This document shows positions 13,162 through 26,720 of a stretch of 64,000 nt of DNA, piece after piece. The stretch comes from Eremophila alpestris peregrina (lineage: Eukaryota; Chordata; Aves; Passeriformes; Alaudidae), in the NCBI GenBank assembly GCA_009792885.1, contig WMCF01000035.1:5126000-5189999 (forward strand), given 5' to 3'. The position numbers and the translations under genes were made by a program. How positions within the stretch are numbered: position 1 is the stretch's first letter; every line of letters begins with the position of its first letter. The notes beneath the pieces were generated by a model, which saw nothing but the letters and a program-made list of their open reading frames with translations, did not search any database and was not told the origin of the DNA.

Positions 13162-13780
13162 CTTATTTTTTGCCTGTTAAAATGAACATTTTCATTTCAA
13201 AAATGAACAATTATGACACACATACCTGTTCTGACTTACAGGTATGGCTTTCCTGTCATTTAGTGTTTACTTGTGTTCTGTATGGAGACAAAACTTTTCT
13301 TGGGGAAGTTTTGGAACTCCTTCAGCACCCAGCTAAAGTAAACCTGTGGAGTAAGTTAGGGGTGCTCACTGCCTGCACAGAATGCTATCATATAGTCTTG
13401 AATCACACATGTTTGTATCAGTTCTGTGAAACATTGTACTCTGGCCATTAATTCCTTTAGTCACCCGCTTTTACGCAACATTGTTTTCGTGATTTTGCCA
13501 GTCTTATTGCACTTAAAGCAATGCTACATACATAATTACAGTAAATAGCTCATTATTTCAATCAAAGTGCTATTAAATTAGCCCTCAAGATAGATTACAC
13601 ATGTAGATCACACACAAGGAACCAATATCTGTGCAGATCTTTTGAAGAATCTAAATTTATTCCCCTTTGAAAATGTGAGTAGCCTTCAAAGCTTCTCAGG
13701 AATTATGTGACGTGGGAAGTTGCTTTGATTGTTTCCCACAGGAGAAGTGGGTGACTCATTGAATTCAGTGAGGTCACTTG
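13162..13780. other. AT-rich unique sequence with homeodomain-type words
   Basis: No gene is seen. The part at 13470-13620 holds several ATTA/TAAT cores, a CACTTAA word and two CpGs (in TTTACGCAA and TTTCGTGA) in CpG-poor surroundings. This vaguely resembles a conserved regulatory element, but that is inference only. Confidence 0.4.
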
Positions 13781-13785
13781 ATATT

Positions 13786-13806
13786 ATGCTTAATTTGATT
13801 AAGCAT
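13786..13806. repeat. Perfect 9-bp stem, 3-nt loop inverted repeat
   Basis: ATGCTTAAT at 13786-13794 and its exact reverse complement ATTAAGCAT at 13798-13806 flank the loop TTG. Just downstream, GCATGACA followed by ATTAGTGTT appears twice about 30 bp apart (13803-13833 and about 13836-13855), so inverted and direct symmetry sit side by side. Confidence 0.8.
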
Positions 13807-13899
13807 GACAGAATTTCTAAACAGATTAGTGTTCAGCATGACAATATTAGTGTTATAGCTGAGACATGCACTAAGATGTCCAGATTATTGTGATCAATC

Positions 13900-15774
13900 A
13901 CTGAAATAATACTGTGCATATATTTACAATTTTGGAAAAGACCCTAGTTGGTAGAGCTGGAATATTGGAGCAAAATGTTTGACATCAGTGCACTAAATTG
14001 CACTTGGTTCACTGTGTGTAGGACTCCCTCATGAATATCCCAGAATTTCAGTGATGGTGAGTGGCTATTTGCTTTGGGAAGGGAACACTTTATTGAAAAG
14101 CACCAGGACAGTAAAAAGCAGCTCCTGGTAAAGAGAAAGGCTGTCAGGAGAGTTATCCAATTGAAGGTGGAGCATAACTTTAAAAGGTGCTTGGAATAGA
14201 GCAACTTGTGCTTTGCACTGAGGCTTTGTCACAGGTGTGGGCACAGGTCTCTCTTTAGAGTGCTGATAGGATTTCTGAGGAAGCCAAAAAAACTGAAATT
14301 ATTTTGAAAATCCAGATAATGTGTTTAATGGTGAAGGAGGGGAAAAGAATCTTCCCTAGGAATCATTTAAAATTTGAAACTGTTTTGGTTTAGATGAAAT
14401 GTGAAATGTATAGAAAGAGCTCTTAAACCAAAATTACCTCAGAGAACTTCAACCACCTGAAAACAATCATTTTTATTCCTAAAATTGTACCTTTTATGAG
14501 ATTTGAAGCAGGCATCTAGAAAAAAAGATTAAAAATTACTTTTAGTGTGAAGACTCTTTATTTAATAATCTTCAATTAACAAACTAATGAGCCTTACATT
14601 GTTTCATTGTAATTACCTACACAACTAGCAAGTGGTTCCACCTCTTGGAAGACCTCCATCCATTTATTTCTCATCTGTTCTTTGACAGGTGACCCCATTT
14701 GATCCTAAGGCAGTGCCAGGTGGAGCAGCAGGAGAGCTCCCAGCTGTTCCAGGGTGAATAACACTCTGGAAATGGGCAGAGAGCAGCATGAGGATTGATT
14801 TGCACCTTAAAGTGTGATAGGAAGTGAGTAAGTGATCTCCTTGCTGTGATAGGGTAATCCCTTCCTTTTGTTCTTCATTTCTGCTTGCTTTTGCAAAAGA
14901 AGAAGAACACCATTTTCTCCCAGCAGTTGGGGTTAAATGCATGCTGTGTGAACTTCCAGCACTCTGTCCCCTGGGTCTGGACACTGTTACTGCTCTGCAG
15001 GGTAAAAAGAAAGGTGACATACAGTGATGCTGTGTGCTGTTTGCATTTTAGGATTTTACATTTTATTGTGAACTGGAGATTTGACAGCACAATGCAAATT
15101 TTTTCTGCAATCCAGATTTTTGCAATTCATTTTTATGTTAATCTCTTATCATCTAACTGGTATTCATATGCTGATTTTTTATTAGGACACCGGTGCACTC
15201 TTTTAACATGCAAGTTAGGGAATTTGTGCCATCTCACAGAGAGGCCTTTAAAGAGACACAGAGTTGAGTTCATGTCACAAAGAAAACACAAAGCCAAATG
15301 CTTCTCACAGGTATTTGCATTAGTGTTAGAGAAACTCCTTCTGCTTCTCTGAAATTTTTGCAGTGGGCAGTATGAGGGAGGAGCTGTGTGCCCTCACAGC
15401 TGGGCAGCCTCACCAAATTCATGCCCTATAGGAGTGACTAGAACCTCCCTGGATTACACTGGAAGGGACAGGATGGGTGAATAACTGAGGCACTCTTTGC
15501 CTCTATAAATAAGTAAAGACCAAGAAGGGGAAGAGGAGGATGAAATTAATTTAGTGGTATCTCATAGCAAGGACTTCAGCATCCCAGAGAAGGGGAACTC
15601 CAGTGCAACTCTATCTCTCAGAAGTACCCTGAGGTTCCACACACTTATATTGTTTTCAGAAAGACCTGGACTGAAAGATGAACAAACACCTTGATTTTTG
15701 GGATGCTAATTTGTTTTATATGTAAGTAAATATAGGCTACCATGCACATAACAAGAGCAAGATTCTTTTTCCTT
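13900..15774. other. Unique non-coding sequence, nothing recognised
   Basis: The longest open frame, 14885-15352 on the plus strand, begins at TTG and its first in-frame ATG is far inside. No domain is visible. The segment at 14550-14630 is AT-rich with several ATTAA/TAATG words. No transposon, RNA gene or promoter is identified. Confidence 0.5.
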
Positions 15775-15784
15775 CCCCCCCCCC
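15775..15784. repeat. C10 homopolymer
   Basis: Ten consecutive C on the plus strand, within a pyrimidine-rich context. Confidence 0.95.
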
Positions 15785-18700
15785 ATCTCCATCCTCCAGC
15801 ATTGTAACTGTTTTATTTAAACTTACATTACATGTAGGATTCCAAAGTTTGTGCTGGAGAAAGGAAATTGTTGCAGATACAGATCTTCCCAATGTAAGGT
15901 TTGTACAGAACTTGAGAGACCTTATTTTGGTGTTACGGCTTTTCTTTTTGTTAATCCTCTGTCCTAAAAAATCTTTATGGACTGGTGTGTGCTCCGATGG
16001 TTTCACTATTGCCATACTTAGACTCTTGCTTTTCCTGCAGGGCTTGGAGTGAATGTGTAAGACAGGATGGTGGGAGGTGAGAATTTCACACATCCCACCC
16101 CATACTCAGCCATGCCTGGGAACTGTGCCATGCCCAACTCCAAACACCTCGTGTGTCATTCCTCCTTGGATGTGTGTCCCATGATTCAGAAATACCTATT
16201 TATAGCCAGCTGCAGCTACTTCTCATTTCTGCCTCCAAATATTTACTATGTCCAACAGCATTACACAACAGAGCTGCACAGCACTTGTACATGTATGGAA
16301 GCATTACTGCCATGGCAGGAGGTGTGAGGGATGTGCCTGCTGCCATGGCCCTGCAGCTCAGGCTTCACACTGCCATGGGCTTTAATCAAAAGCTGGCTTA
16401 TTCTCCACATGCATCAGAGAAGCAGCCAGAAAACTGAAATTCTGTGCAACCTCTGAAAGCATGAAAAAATGTATGAGGGATTCTGCTGGATTGAACTAGG
16501 AGAGGGGAAGCACACTGAATTGCAGTAAGAAGGAAGCACTTTTGTAAATTTTACAAGGCACCATAGTTTATACTTGTGAGCAGTGGTCAGTAGAATAAAA
16601 TGCTTTATTTCTCTGTTGAGAAGGAAAGGAGAAAAGATATTTTAAGCAGTTTATTCTGTTATAGTTTTTGCAATGATTTTTGAAGTCTTTATTTGCATTT
16701 CTCTGTGGGCTTGTGAAGACAGTTACCATTCTCAAGTCTGGGACTGAGGACACGTTGTGAGGGGTGATTTTCTTTCATATGTGACTCTGCTCCTATTCAA
16801 TTAAGAATGCCAGTGAGCTCACTCATTCAATATTGCTCATGAGCTAAAGCAATTTATTTACTAAATAATTTTTTAAAATTAATTCTTCCAGCTTTTGTAT
16901 CCAGAAAATTGAATTTCAGTCAGTTTTCAGCAAGTGAATCCTTCATGTCAATTCTCGGCCATGCAGACTTGCCAAACCCATTTCTTGGTTATATATTGAA
17001 TAATAGATAATCATAGAATGCTATTATTCCCTATCTATCATAGCACTGAGTACACATCCAGCTCAGAGACACACTGCTGTGGTCTCTTGCAGATTAGGGA
17101 ATCCCTTCAGATGATATCTCACAGCACAGAGATACTGGAGTCCAACAAGGAATGTGGACACTTGATGGTTTGGAGGGACTTCGGAAATTATTATCTCAGG
17201 CATGGAGAATAGCAACACGGGACTCAAAGACAGGAATATTGCTCCAAAAGCTACTGAGGCTGTATAGTAAACCTAACCTCGAAATCACAGACCCTTGCTT
17301 CATGTAGAGACACTAAAGTGATGGAAAAACACTTCCAAAGGCAGGAATGTGCTTTCATACAGAGTGATTGCTGCATGGGCATGTACAGTAAGCATGTGGG
17401 GAAAAGACCTGAAACTATCCAAACTTCTTGTAGTGTTAATCATAGAGTACAGGGTTGATTTGCAGCCTGCTCATTCCTTAGGGAGGAATGTACATTCTAG
17501 AGATGTCAGAGTACACTGATGTTATTGCTTTTTAATGTAACAAATTCAAACCTAGACTACATTAACAGAAATTGCCATTAGTGATGGCTGTTCCCCAGTG
17601 TATATCAGATAAGCCATTTGAGGCCAGTTGTCCACACTGATGTTGTCATTTGCCATGATGGCAGCAACTGGCAATCATATTAATGCAAGCCAGTAATTAG
17701 AGAGGCATGGCAAGTGTGTGTCTTCTACTACCAGTGGTGTCTCTGTGATTGCACTGAGTCACATTCCTGTGGGTGGTGTGGGGAATCTTACATTCATCTC
17801 TGGCACTGCTGAATCTACTCTGCTGTGTAAAATAATGTAGACATCACAGCGTAGTGTGTTTTTGTAAATGTAAAAATGCATTGCAAGTAATTTATATTTA
17901 ACACTTTTTTTTTAGGAAATGTGGAAATGACATTTAATAAGAATATTTACAAAATGTATCCTTGTTCTTCCTGAATACAGCAAGTTTCTGTAAAACATTC
18001 CAGAAGATGGGGAAGGGGGCAATGTGAAGAGTGTGTCAACTCAAAATCAGTAGGTCCAGTTACTCAAGTATCTGTAAAACAAATCCAAAATTTTATCAAA
18101 AGAAATAATCTAGGAAATTTAGGCAAGTCTACAATACAATTTCATCTTGTTAGAAAAATTACAGGTTAAGAATAGAGCTGGTCCAAAAAAAGGTGTTTCC
18201 CAGAGGATTTCAGTATTTCATAAGATTCTGATAAGTCTGGTAAGACATGGAATGCATTTATCCTGTTTTTTGAAAGGATGATGGCATGGTCCTCCTTTTT
18301 AAAAATTGTTCATCTGTCCACCTATTTGAATTACAGTATGGTTCATCCATTATCTCTTAATTCTTATTACTCTGGCTTTCATCATCTGCTGTGAAATCCT
18401 CAGGAATTTTAAAATGGTCTACAAAATTTTCTTCTATTAAGGGATGTAAATTGGAAGGGAGATAGTAAATCCTTCCATGGGAGTGAGATGTATCTTTTAT
18501 TACATTAAATATGTAGTTTATTTGAATGACATGGATTACATGAAATTCCCCACTGCATTTTCCCTTATCTCATTTTTAGAGATAGTATTCCACTATAAGG
18601 AATTGTGAGTTACTCTCAAAAATTAAGTTAATTCTGTTTCTGTTGTAACTAAGAAAGTGTTAAAGGCTGAAAAATTGGCTGAGATAAAACTAATTCTTGA

Positions 18701-21700
18701 GAAAATATTACAGTCAGAAATAGTTTATTGCAAATTAGGATGGATTGATTAGCAGGAACCACTGCTAAACAATAAACCTTTTGTGAAATGTGTCCTAGCA
18801 GACAGACCAAGTTGCTCCTTCCTGTATTGTTTTAGAATGTTGATGGTAGTCTTGTGTTTGGGTTTTCCTTCTGTTTTCTTCCAGTGGTGCACTGTAGCTT
18901 GCCTTCCTCGGGGGTCTCAAAGTTGCCATGGTGTGTTGGTTTATGACCTGTGGGGGCTGAATGTACAGAGTGCAAATGCACTGTGAACTCTGCAGGAGAG
19001 GAGAGTGTAAAAGTTTCATGATTGCTGGGACCTGATCCAGCTATCAGACAATGAACTGTGTGTCCCCACAGCCCCTGCAGAGCTGTGCTGTTCTCATCCA
19101 GGCCCATGTGGAGTGACTGAGCTGTGCACTAAATGCACAGGAGGAGGTGCTGGCCCATCAGGAGCTGCAGGCTTTGGGAGGCCTTTCTGCTGCAAAATGT
19201 TCCCTTTCTAACCTCAGGGTCAGACTTACTCCCTTGTTTGAGAACTGCTTCCATTTGAATGTTTCTTACTGATCCACTTCTTCCTTGCTCTGCTTTATAA
19301 GGGAGGAGTCTTCTAGCCAGCAGTGTATTTGAATGCTATATTGTTGGTATCAATTGCTTTTAAGCTCATGGGAGATTGCAGAGGCAGTAAAGGTATGAGC
19401 CTGCTGTGTCAGAGGTTTCTACTAAAGAGAGATACAGCTAATCAGCAGTACTGAAAGTCAGTCCTTATCAGTAAAACTTGGTGTATTCACAAGTGCATAG
19501 TTTTAATCCATACACTGGGATTTACTTTAAAACAAACAAATAAATATATGTTTACTTTAAAAATATTACCATTAGTTACTTCTTCCTTTTTTGGTTTATC
19601 CTTTCTATATAGCTCTTAGTGTCTGATATAATAAAAAGGTTTACATTGCTGTGAGTCCCAGATTGTCATTCATAGTTCAATCCATCCTTTTCTACTTCAT
19701 CTTATTACTTCACAGACTAATGGAGATCTGGACTTTCAGAGGTGTTTCAGAGGAGGTGGGTGGTCAGTTCAGTTATCTAAAGGATGCTCTGAGATGGAAG
19801 GAATCATCAGAAACCTGGGCCTTCTTAATGAAGGAGTTTATGGCTGGCTTGCTTTGTATTCCCTTTCATTAAATTCCTATTTAAGTACAACAGCTACTGG
19901 AAGCATGACAGGAGAAATAATTCTGCATAAAGGAACATTGGAGTTTTAATTTATAATAAAGTAATCCAGCTGAAAAATTGAACAAAAGGACATGTATTAG
20001 TAAAACCCATCAGTATGGGTGGAATACATAGGGATTTAGACCCTCTGTGCAGATAGTCCCCTTCAGCTATATTGAGCTGTGCATTTCCACTGGAGTAATT
20101 TCCACATGTGACAACTTGTAAGAAGGACATAAGACAAAAAAGGGGCTACAGTGTTTAAAGGATAGAATTCCATAACTGCTTGGGAACACCATCTCTGTGA
20201 AGAACCCCTCATCCTTCTTCTTAACCAAGCTTTATATGCTGAGCATAGCACCATATGATATAGAATATCTCTTGAGTCAGCTGTTCCAGCTGTGTCCTCT
20301 CCCAATTCCCTGTGCCCCCTCAGCCTCCTCACTGGTGGGGTGAGAACCAGAAAAGGCCTTGGCTCTGTGCAAGCCCTTCAATAACAAAAACAACTCTGTA
20401 TTTTCACCAGTGTGTTCAGCAAAGATCCAAAGCACAGCCTATAGCAGTTACTGTTAAGAAAATGAACTCTACCCTAGACAAAATCAGCACACTCCAAGTG
20501 GTGGAAAATACAGTTTAACTGATTCTCAGCTCTGCATTTGGCTGTGATTGAGTATTCCAGGCATGGGTTCTGTGTATGCTGGGTATCAGCACTTGAAGCT
20601 AAAAATTACCCTGGAGTGCCACTAGAACTCATAGAATTCCCCATCCTTGTTGGTTTGGTTTGGGCATTGCCTGCAAATATTTACCAAACCAGACTACTAT
20701 GGAAGCTCAAGCTCTAGTGATGCTTGGCTAATGGCTCCTGATGGAGAGCTGTGAGAGAGCCTTTCAAAGCCAAACAGCTGTGAAGATGCATCTAGAAAAC
20801 TTTTTTGGAAATCTTAGGAAAAAAGAAGAGGAGCATTTTCCGAGCTGAAACTAGGTGGGTCCTTTCAGAAGCACATAGGCAAAATTTAGATGCCTAAGGC
20901 TCACTTTTAAAGCCTAACTTATTTACTGGATTTAGGGGATGAAATCTCACCTTAAAACTGATAGAAATGGATAACTCTTTCAACTTTTCAGACAATGAGA
21001 ATAAATTTTCAAATGTTTAGTAACTGAAATACCTAAAGTTCGTTCTTCTCCCTCAGCAGAAAATAGAGTAATTTTTCTTTTTCACCAGTGAAGTGCAGGA
21101 AAAGCAGTTCAGTAACACTATATCCCATTGGGATATTAATGCAGGGAACCCAGCCATTAGGGAAATATAAAAGTGCTTGGCTTTTATACTGAACTACTGC
21201 ACCCCACAGGATATAAAAAGAAGAAATGAACTGGGAGAGAAATAAAGTTGTCTAGGCTGTCTAAGGAATCGGTGATTCTTTACGCAGTAGAGGTGTCTTT
21301 AGTGGAAATAGGTTCTTTTTATGTTATTTTAGCCTTTGTGGCACAGATGTGTTATATGAAAGATACCTTTCATTCTCATCAAATTGCCTTGATCTCTGAA
21401 GACAGCCTTTATTTCATTTAATTTGAGGCCTTGAGATTCTCCTTTGCTTATTATCTATTAACCCACTCAAAATCTAGTGCTAAGTTAAATGCCTGTTACA
21501 AAGCAGGCATGTAACTCATATAGCAGTGCTAAATTCTGATGGTGCATGTTGAACTCAGATTAATTTAAACTTCAAGGAGCTTGATTATATTTTAAATTAG
21601 AAAAAAATTGTCTCTCTCCTTATACCTGCAAACATTTAGTGGCATTTTGCTGTGCATTAAACATGGCTTGTTTTCTTTTGTACAAGATACAGAAATCATG

Positions 21701-22730
21701 TAGATAATGTTTTTTAATTGGTTTTAATTTCATTCTGGGAATTTAGCAGTGATTAAAGGTTGGACAGTACTGCAGCAGATTGAATATACTCATTGAAGTC
21801 TCAGAGCTCACACTGTGATGCTTTTCCATGTGTTTTTCTACTCAAAGGATTATCAAGTGCAAGACCAAGGCCAGTCTTGATGTGCAAGAAGCACAGTTGA
21901 AGTGCTGGGCAGAGGGAAGAGATCCTGAGCTCTTATGAGATCAGGTCTTCCCACCAATGCTGGAAGAGGTTCTTGAGCAAGAGGAATTTAACCATACTCT
22001 TGTTATTGTTTTCTCATTCACTCTATAAAAAAGAGTCAGCCCCCATGGTTTTCCCCTGACAGGAGCTGTGTTTGTTCCAGAGTCAAACCCAAAACACAGC
22101 AAGGTGTTTCCTGCAGCCCTCTTCACAGTGGGATGGATCAGAATGTCTAATCCCATCTTCTTATACCTCGAATGAATACTTATGACAAGCCTGGTGCTGA
22201 TTATTCAAGACCATTTCCAGTACTGATTCTGGTATCCCTAACACAGCATTATGATTTTCATGTAGAGATTAAGTAGCAAGAGCAAACACATTTTTAATTG
22301 TTTTCTCTCACAACAATTTCCAAAAGAGGAATGAAAGAAAGGAGAATCATCCCAAACCCACCCTACCTCTGTTGAAAATAGGATATGTCAATAGAATAAT
22401 TTCTGCATGTATTTTCTCAAATTTTCAAATGGTTTTTGAATCCACAACAAAAATATTTATATTTTTCCCCTTCACCAAATCTCTTCCTCCTTCTCAACTC
22501 CTTGCTTTTCACAGCTAATATTTACTATATGAAAAATGTATCTTATTTGCATAAAACAAAAGAAGCAACATGAATTTTAAGGAAGAGATTGTTAAGGTAC
22601 CTAGTCTGAAGAGAGAAATTAATTAGGCCATTATATAAAGGAGTCAGGTAGTCGAACTGAAATCTAAATTTATTGTGTAGTATTCAGTTGTTTTGGAGGG
22701 TGAAAACTGCAGACAAAGAGGAGGAGATTT
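15785..22730. other. About 7 kb of unique non-coding sequence
   Basis: I could not identify any exon, RNA gene or transposon. Small items are a T9 run near 17905-17913, the 15-bp palindrome TATCCCATTGGGATA at 21121-21135, and mildly GC-richer spots near 16320-16370 and 19050-19190. All open frames are under about 100 codons and show no motif. Confidence 0.5.
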
Positions 22731-22749
22731 TCTCTCTCTCTCTCTCTCT
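22731..22749. repeat. (TC)n microsatellite
   Basis: About 9.5 TC units, continuing into a pyrimidine-rich TTTCTCC tail. It may be length-polymorphic. Confidence 0.95.
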
Positions 22750-22750
22750 T

Positions 22751-24200
22751 TCTCCAGCTATAGTTTCTATTTATCTGCTAAAGACGGGAATCTGGCAGAC
22801 AAAAATATTGAAGGCATGGGGATTTTAAAGATTCCTTGCTAGGAAATATTTATCAGTGAAGTAAATCTGAAACTTTCAAAGGGGTTAAAGACATTTTGGT
22901 GAATTAGAGCAAACACTATGAAGAGGCTTTGCAACTTAGAGAGAATATTACACAAATATCTAGCAAAATGGAAGGAAGAATGTCGATATATATATATATA
23001 GTTATAGTAATTGATAAACAGCTTCAATTAAATTAGGTAATTTATTACATTTTTAGAAGCATCTGGAGTAGGAATTAGGTCAAGGACAATGAGAAACACA
23101 AATGATGCCATTAGTGGAGAAGTGCATTTTGTAGGGAAGCACTGCAGGGAGTTGGTGGCATTGGGGGAAAGGCAAGGTCCTGTAAACATTGCTTGTTCCA
23201 GCTAAAATGTGCAGCTTTCCTTGAGGCCACATAACTGACTTTAGAATTCACATCTGCTGCTGACCACTTTTAACTTCCTCAGATAATTGTGTTCTCCTGC
23301 AGATGGAAGTGGGGTCCCCACAGTGGCTTTAGGGACAGGCAGAAGCTTCTAAGGCCTGCTAAGTGAATAACTGAGAGGTGTTTCTTGAATCCTCACAGGT
23401 GAGAAGGGTGAGGATTGAGGTTTGCCCTCACTGTAAAGCCTTCCTTTTCGGTAGGATGGGTACAAAGGTGGATAAACTGTAGAACAGTTCTCAGTGAAAG
23501 CCAACAAAATATTGAAAATTAAAGTTTAATTCCTCATCTAAAAATTGCCATCAGCACGTGCGTTGTATTTATGAGTTTTAAATGAAAGTGGAAAAAAAAA
23601 AGCTGAACCCTTTTTGGGGACTGTGGAGTTGGATAAACAAACTTCTATATTACAGATCTGGTATTACATTATGGTGCATTATTGTGTTTTGTAATCTACC
23701 TGCAGGAAGTTCACAGTTATTGATTTAAACCCTATTCTGGAACTGCCAGCTTGAATTGCTCTTAAACTTTATGTATTGTTTCCCTCCGGAAGATAAAGTG
23801 TTATATTTAAAATAACTTATCAACTCTGTTGCTTAGATTTACTCTCATATTGATTCATTATTGGTGTTCTTTAGTTAATTTAGCAGAAAAGCCCCTAGCA
23901 GTGTATGTTGGATCTCATGCCTGTTTTTGAGAAATGCAGCTCTGCTTTGTTAGGGTAGAAAAATGCAAAAAGTTCTCATTATAAAAATAGAGCAATTTTT
24001 AATATTTTCTACATCTTGTGCTGATTTGTAAACATTTATATTAGATTAAGGTGTCAGAATTTGAAGCCACTGAATATAAAAGCTTGATTTTCAGAGGAAA
24101 AAGAATAAATACCTGATTATAACCCATTGAAAACTGTACAGTGTTTTACAGTCTTTCCATGATCTTCTCTTATTTATTTCTGGTTATACTACACAGTACT
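22751..24200. other. Unique non-coding sequence
   Basis: No gene is seen. It contains an (AT)n run at 22986-23000 and an A-run near 23591-23601. An isolated palindromic E-box GCACGTGC at 23554-23561 stands out because CpG is scarce here. One such site alone does not establish a regulatory element. Confidence 0.5.
22986..23000. repeat. (AT)n microsatellite
   Basis: About 7.5 AT dinucleotide units. Confidence 0.9.
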
Positions 24201-24248
24201 TATAATATTGGTATTATAGCATAGCAACACTATAATGCCAATATTATA
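24201..24248. repeat. 19-bp near-perfect inverted repeat with 10-nt loop
   Basis: The left arm TATAATATTGGTATTATAG (24201-24219) and right arm CTATAATGCCAATATTATA (24230-24248) pair at 18 of 19 positions. The single difference is T versus C, which still gives a G-T/G-U wobble in one strand's fold. The loop is CATAGCAACA. Pairing can extend weakly outwards through GTACT and AGTATTG with a bulge. It is the longest hairpin I found in the window. It could be a cruciform-prone spot, a remnant of a small palindromic mobile element, or a hairpin RNA precursor; the AT-rich stem makes a microRNA less likely. Confidence 0.85.
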
Positions 24249-26360
24249 GTATTGATAGAATAATACCTAACACAAACAAAGGGGGTTTAATGCTCAGTAC
24301 CTGCTGTAAAGTGATGAACAGGCTTTCAGCAAAAGATTCTGAAGCATTTGTGTCCATGAGTTTTTGCACCTGCCAAACTAAAAGCAGTAACAGAAGTTCA
24401 CAGCTGTGTGGTAAAAGGTATTTTGGTCTAAAGGTGCATATTTTTATATTTGTTTATGTTTTTGTACTTTATGCATATTTTAGTCTCATTCCTACCATAG
24501 AAACAAATCTACAGATAATTTAATTTCTCCCAGACAAAATTGGGATAAATGCAGCAGCAAAATGCATTTTGTAGAAATCTTTATGTTGTAAGAGAGGGAG
24601 CCCCACAGACTCTATTCCAACAAAAATTTTAAACTTCCTGCTCTTGAGTTTTTCCCTACCTTTGAAAAAATTCTCCTTTTCTTTCAGAAACCTACCCTAT
24701 ACTCTGAACTTACACAATATACCTATATTTAATATTGAACTTAAAAGTAAAAAAAAATATATACATATACTACTGGAATAAAATCTGGAAAGTGGTTGGC
24801 TTTTCACATTGAAATAGAATAGGTGTCTGGTTTTCAGTGCACAGATCGTAATGAGGAGACAGGAAACAGAACTGTGTAATCAGAAGCAGAGTCTTAGGAC
24901 CATTTTTCTATGAAGCAGTCCTTTGGCTGAGGCCCAAATAAGCAAACTCATAGTGGTCTAAGTATCTCATTAGGAATGAATGAAAATTGAATGAATGAAA
25001 AATCATTTGCTACAAATATTTCTCTTGCCTCAAGTGGGGTAATTGGTATGTATCATAATGTTTATTTCCTCTGAATTGCATTTCAAGAAACAAAGCAAAG
25101 CAGGATATCTTCCTGGCAAGGAGGTAATCTGTGCCATAACCAAAAGTAAGCCCAGGTGTCCTGATACCCAGTCCCAAATCTGTCCCCTGAACTGTTCTTC
25201 CCACAGAAGGCCCTTGTTACAGACTGCACACATATTTTTTTCTCCCCCTCAGCTTTGTCTGCTTTTCAGAAACATTTACTCCACTGAATTTTCTCACACA
25301 GCTCTCTGTCTTCTCCTAGGAAAAGCTGACATCTGTCTCACACTCACTTGGGTTTTGGAGATCAGTTCTAGAATTAGCTGCATATTACTTTGTGAAAAGC
25401 CTGAACTATACTAAATTGTCATGTTCTCAGCTCCGTCAGCAGCACTGCAGCTTTTTATAAAAAATTCTGTCATCTTAGGTGAATTTTGCAATCAGCTTGC
25501 CCAGGATGACTTGAAGAAAAGATTTGGGGAAAGGAGAATGTTCCCAGCACCCCCCAGCTGGCCCAGGGACTGTTCTCTTTGTCTGTCCTTGGAACACAGT
25601 TCAATTGGATCTTTACTCTTACTTCTCCCTGCTCTAATAGAACCTGTTGCCTTCTTATATTTTTTTTCAGAGCCATTTGCCAATAGCAGAAATTTCTGTG
25701 TTGCCTTTCAGGTATCTGGTGCAATGTGATCCGACCTCACAAGGTAATTTTCTTTGGAAAACTCTGACCTATTGGTACAATGGATCCTGAATTGTAAATT
25801 AAGCATCATCATCAGAATCTCTTGGCCTGTCTAAAATTCTTGATTGGTACCCCTTTGCTTGCTTGTCTCTTGGTTCAAGCCTGCAGAGTACTGCCTCTTT
25901 TACAGGTTGCATTTTAGTTGTTTTGTCCAGCAATTCTGTTCTTAGATCTCTTAATTTACTAAAACAAAAAGCCAGCTTTACTGAAGCAGAATGTCCAGGA
26001 TATCATAGGGCTGTCACAGGGACTCTGGATTTGGGGAAATGTGATTTTAACACTCCAGTACTTACATGCTTACATTTTGAAGATATACACCATAAAAATG
26101 CCAGTCAAAGCTGTTGTTATTTTTCACCGACTCATTTGTTTATTTTTTGGGATATTGCAATGTTTTTCTTATTCTGGAGAGGTTCTTTCATGATTCAGTA
26201 CTGTAACATCTGATTGGAGGGGTGCTGCTCTGTTCTGGCCTCAGCAGTGTGCCATAAACTGGAATTAACCACGTACCTTAGAGATGATCTCTCTGTCAAT
26301 ATGAAAAGCACTATCTGCTTAGTTCAAGATATCAATGTCTGCTAGCAAAACAGTTTTAAG
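24249..26360. other. Unique non-coding sequence
   Basis: No defensible gene. A purine/pyrimidine-alternating spot lies near 24758-24771. Open frames at 25043-25729 occur on both strands, have no family motif and lack a coherent exon structure. Confidence 0.5.
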
Positions 26361-26720
26361 AAATGTTGTTTGCACCCCTCTCAGCCATGAACATGTTCAA
26401 TGAGAGCATTTTTCAGTGTTTCCTCCTGTGCAGCTTTGTCCCCTGCCTGTGGTTCCATCCAGGGACCTCACCTCTCCAAGTGTGTGCCAAGGTGTGCCCT
26501 TGGTACCTGTCAGGATTGGGCTGGCAGTTTCCCAGCAGCTCTGGATGGTTCCTGGGCTCACACAGCCCTGAGCCCGGGCCAGCAATAAAACTGCTGCAGT
26601 GTCTGCTCGCCAAAAGCCCTGCTCCTTCATTTTATACACTCCTACAGCCTGTGCATACAGCAGGGCTGAGAAATTGTTACCAGCTGCTGTGGCAATTACG
26701 TCCAATACCTACAGCAAGAT
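26361..26720. other. GC-richer patch with AATAAA, possible old element
   Basis: The patch is GC-rich relative to its flanks. It contains CCCGGG-like sequence (26574-26579) followed immediately by AATAAA at 26584-26589 and a CTGCTGCAGTG word. A polyadenylation signal directly after a GC-rich stretch recalls the R region of a retroelement LTR, but I see no TG...CA ends, primer-binding site or internal retroviral sequence. I leave it unassigned. Confidence 0.25.

Noticed and set aside
14885..15352. 155-codon open frame, plus strand
   Set aside because: TTG start, with the first ATG deep inside. No family resemblance, and AT-rich low-complexity stretches dominate.
16980..17220. TCATAGAATGC and GGAGGGACTTCGG words suggesting a second CR1 3' end
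   Set aside because: The matching words are short, about 170 bp apart and without intervening CR1 sequence, so chance is the simpler explanation.
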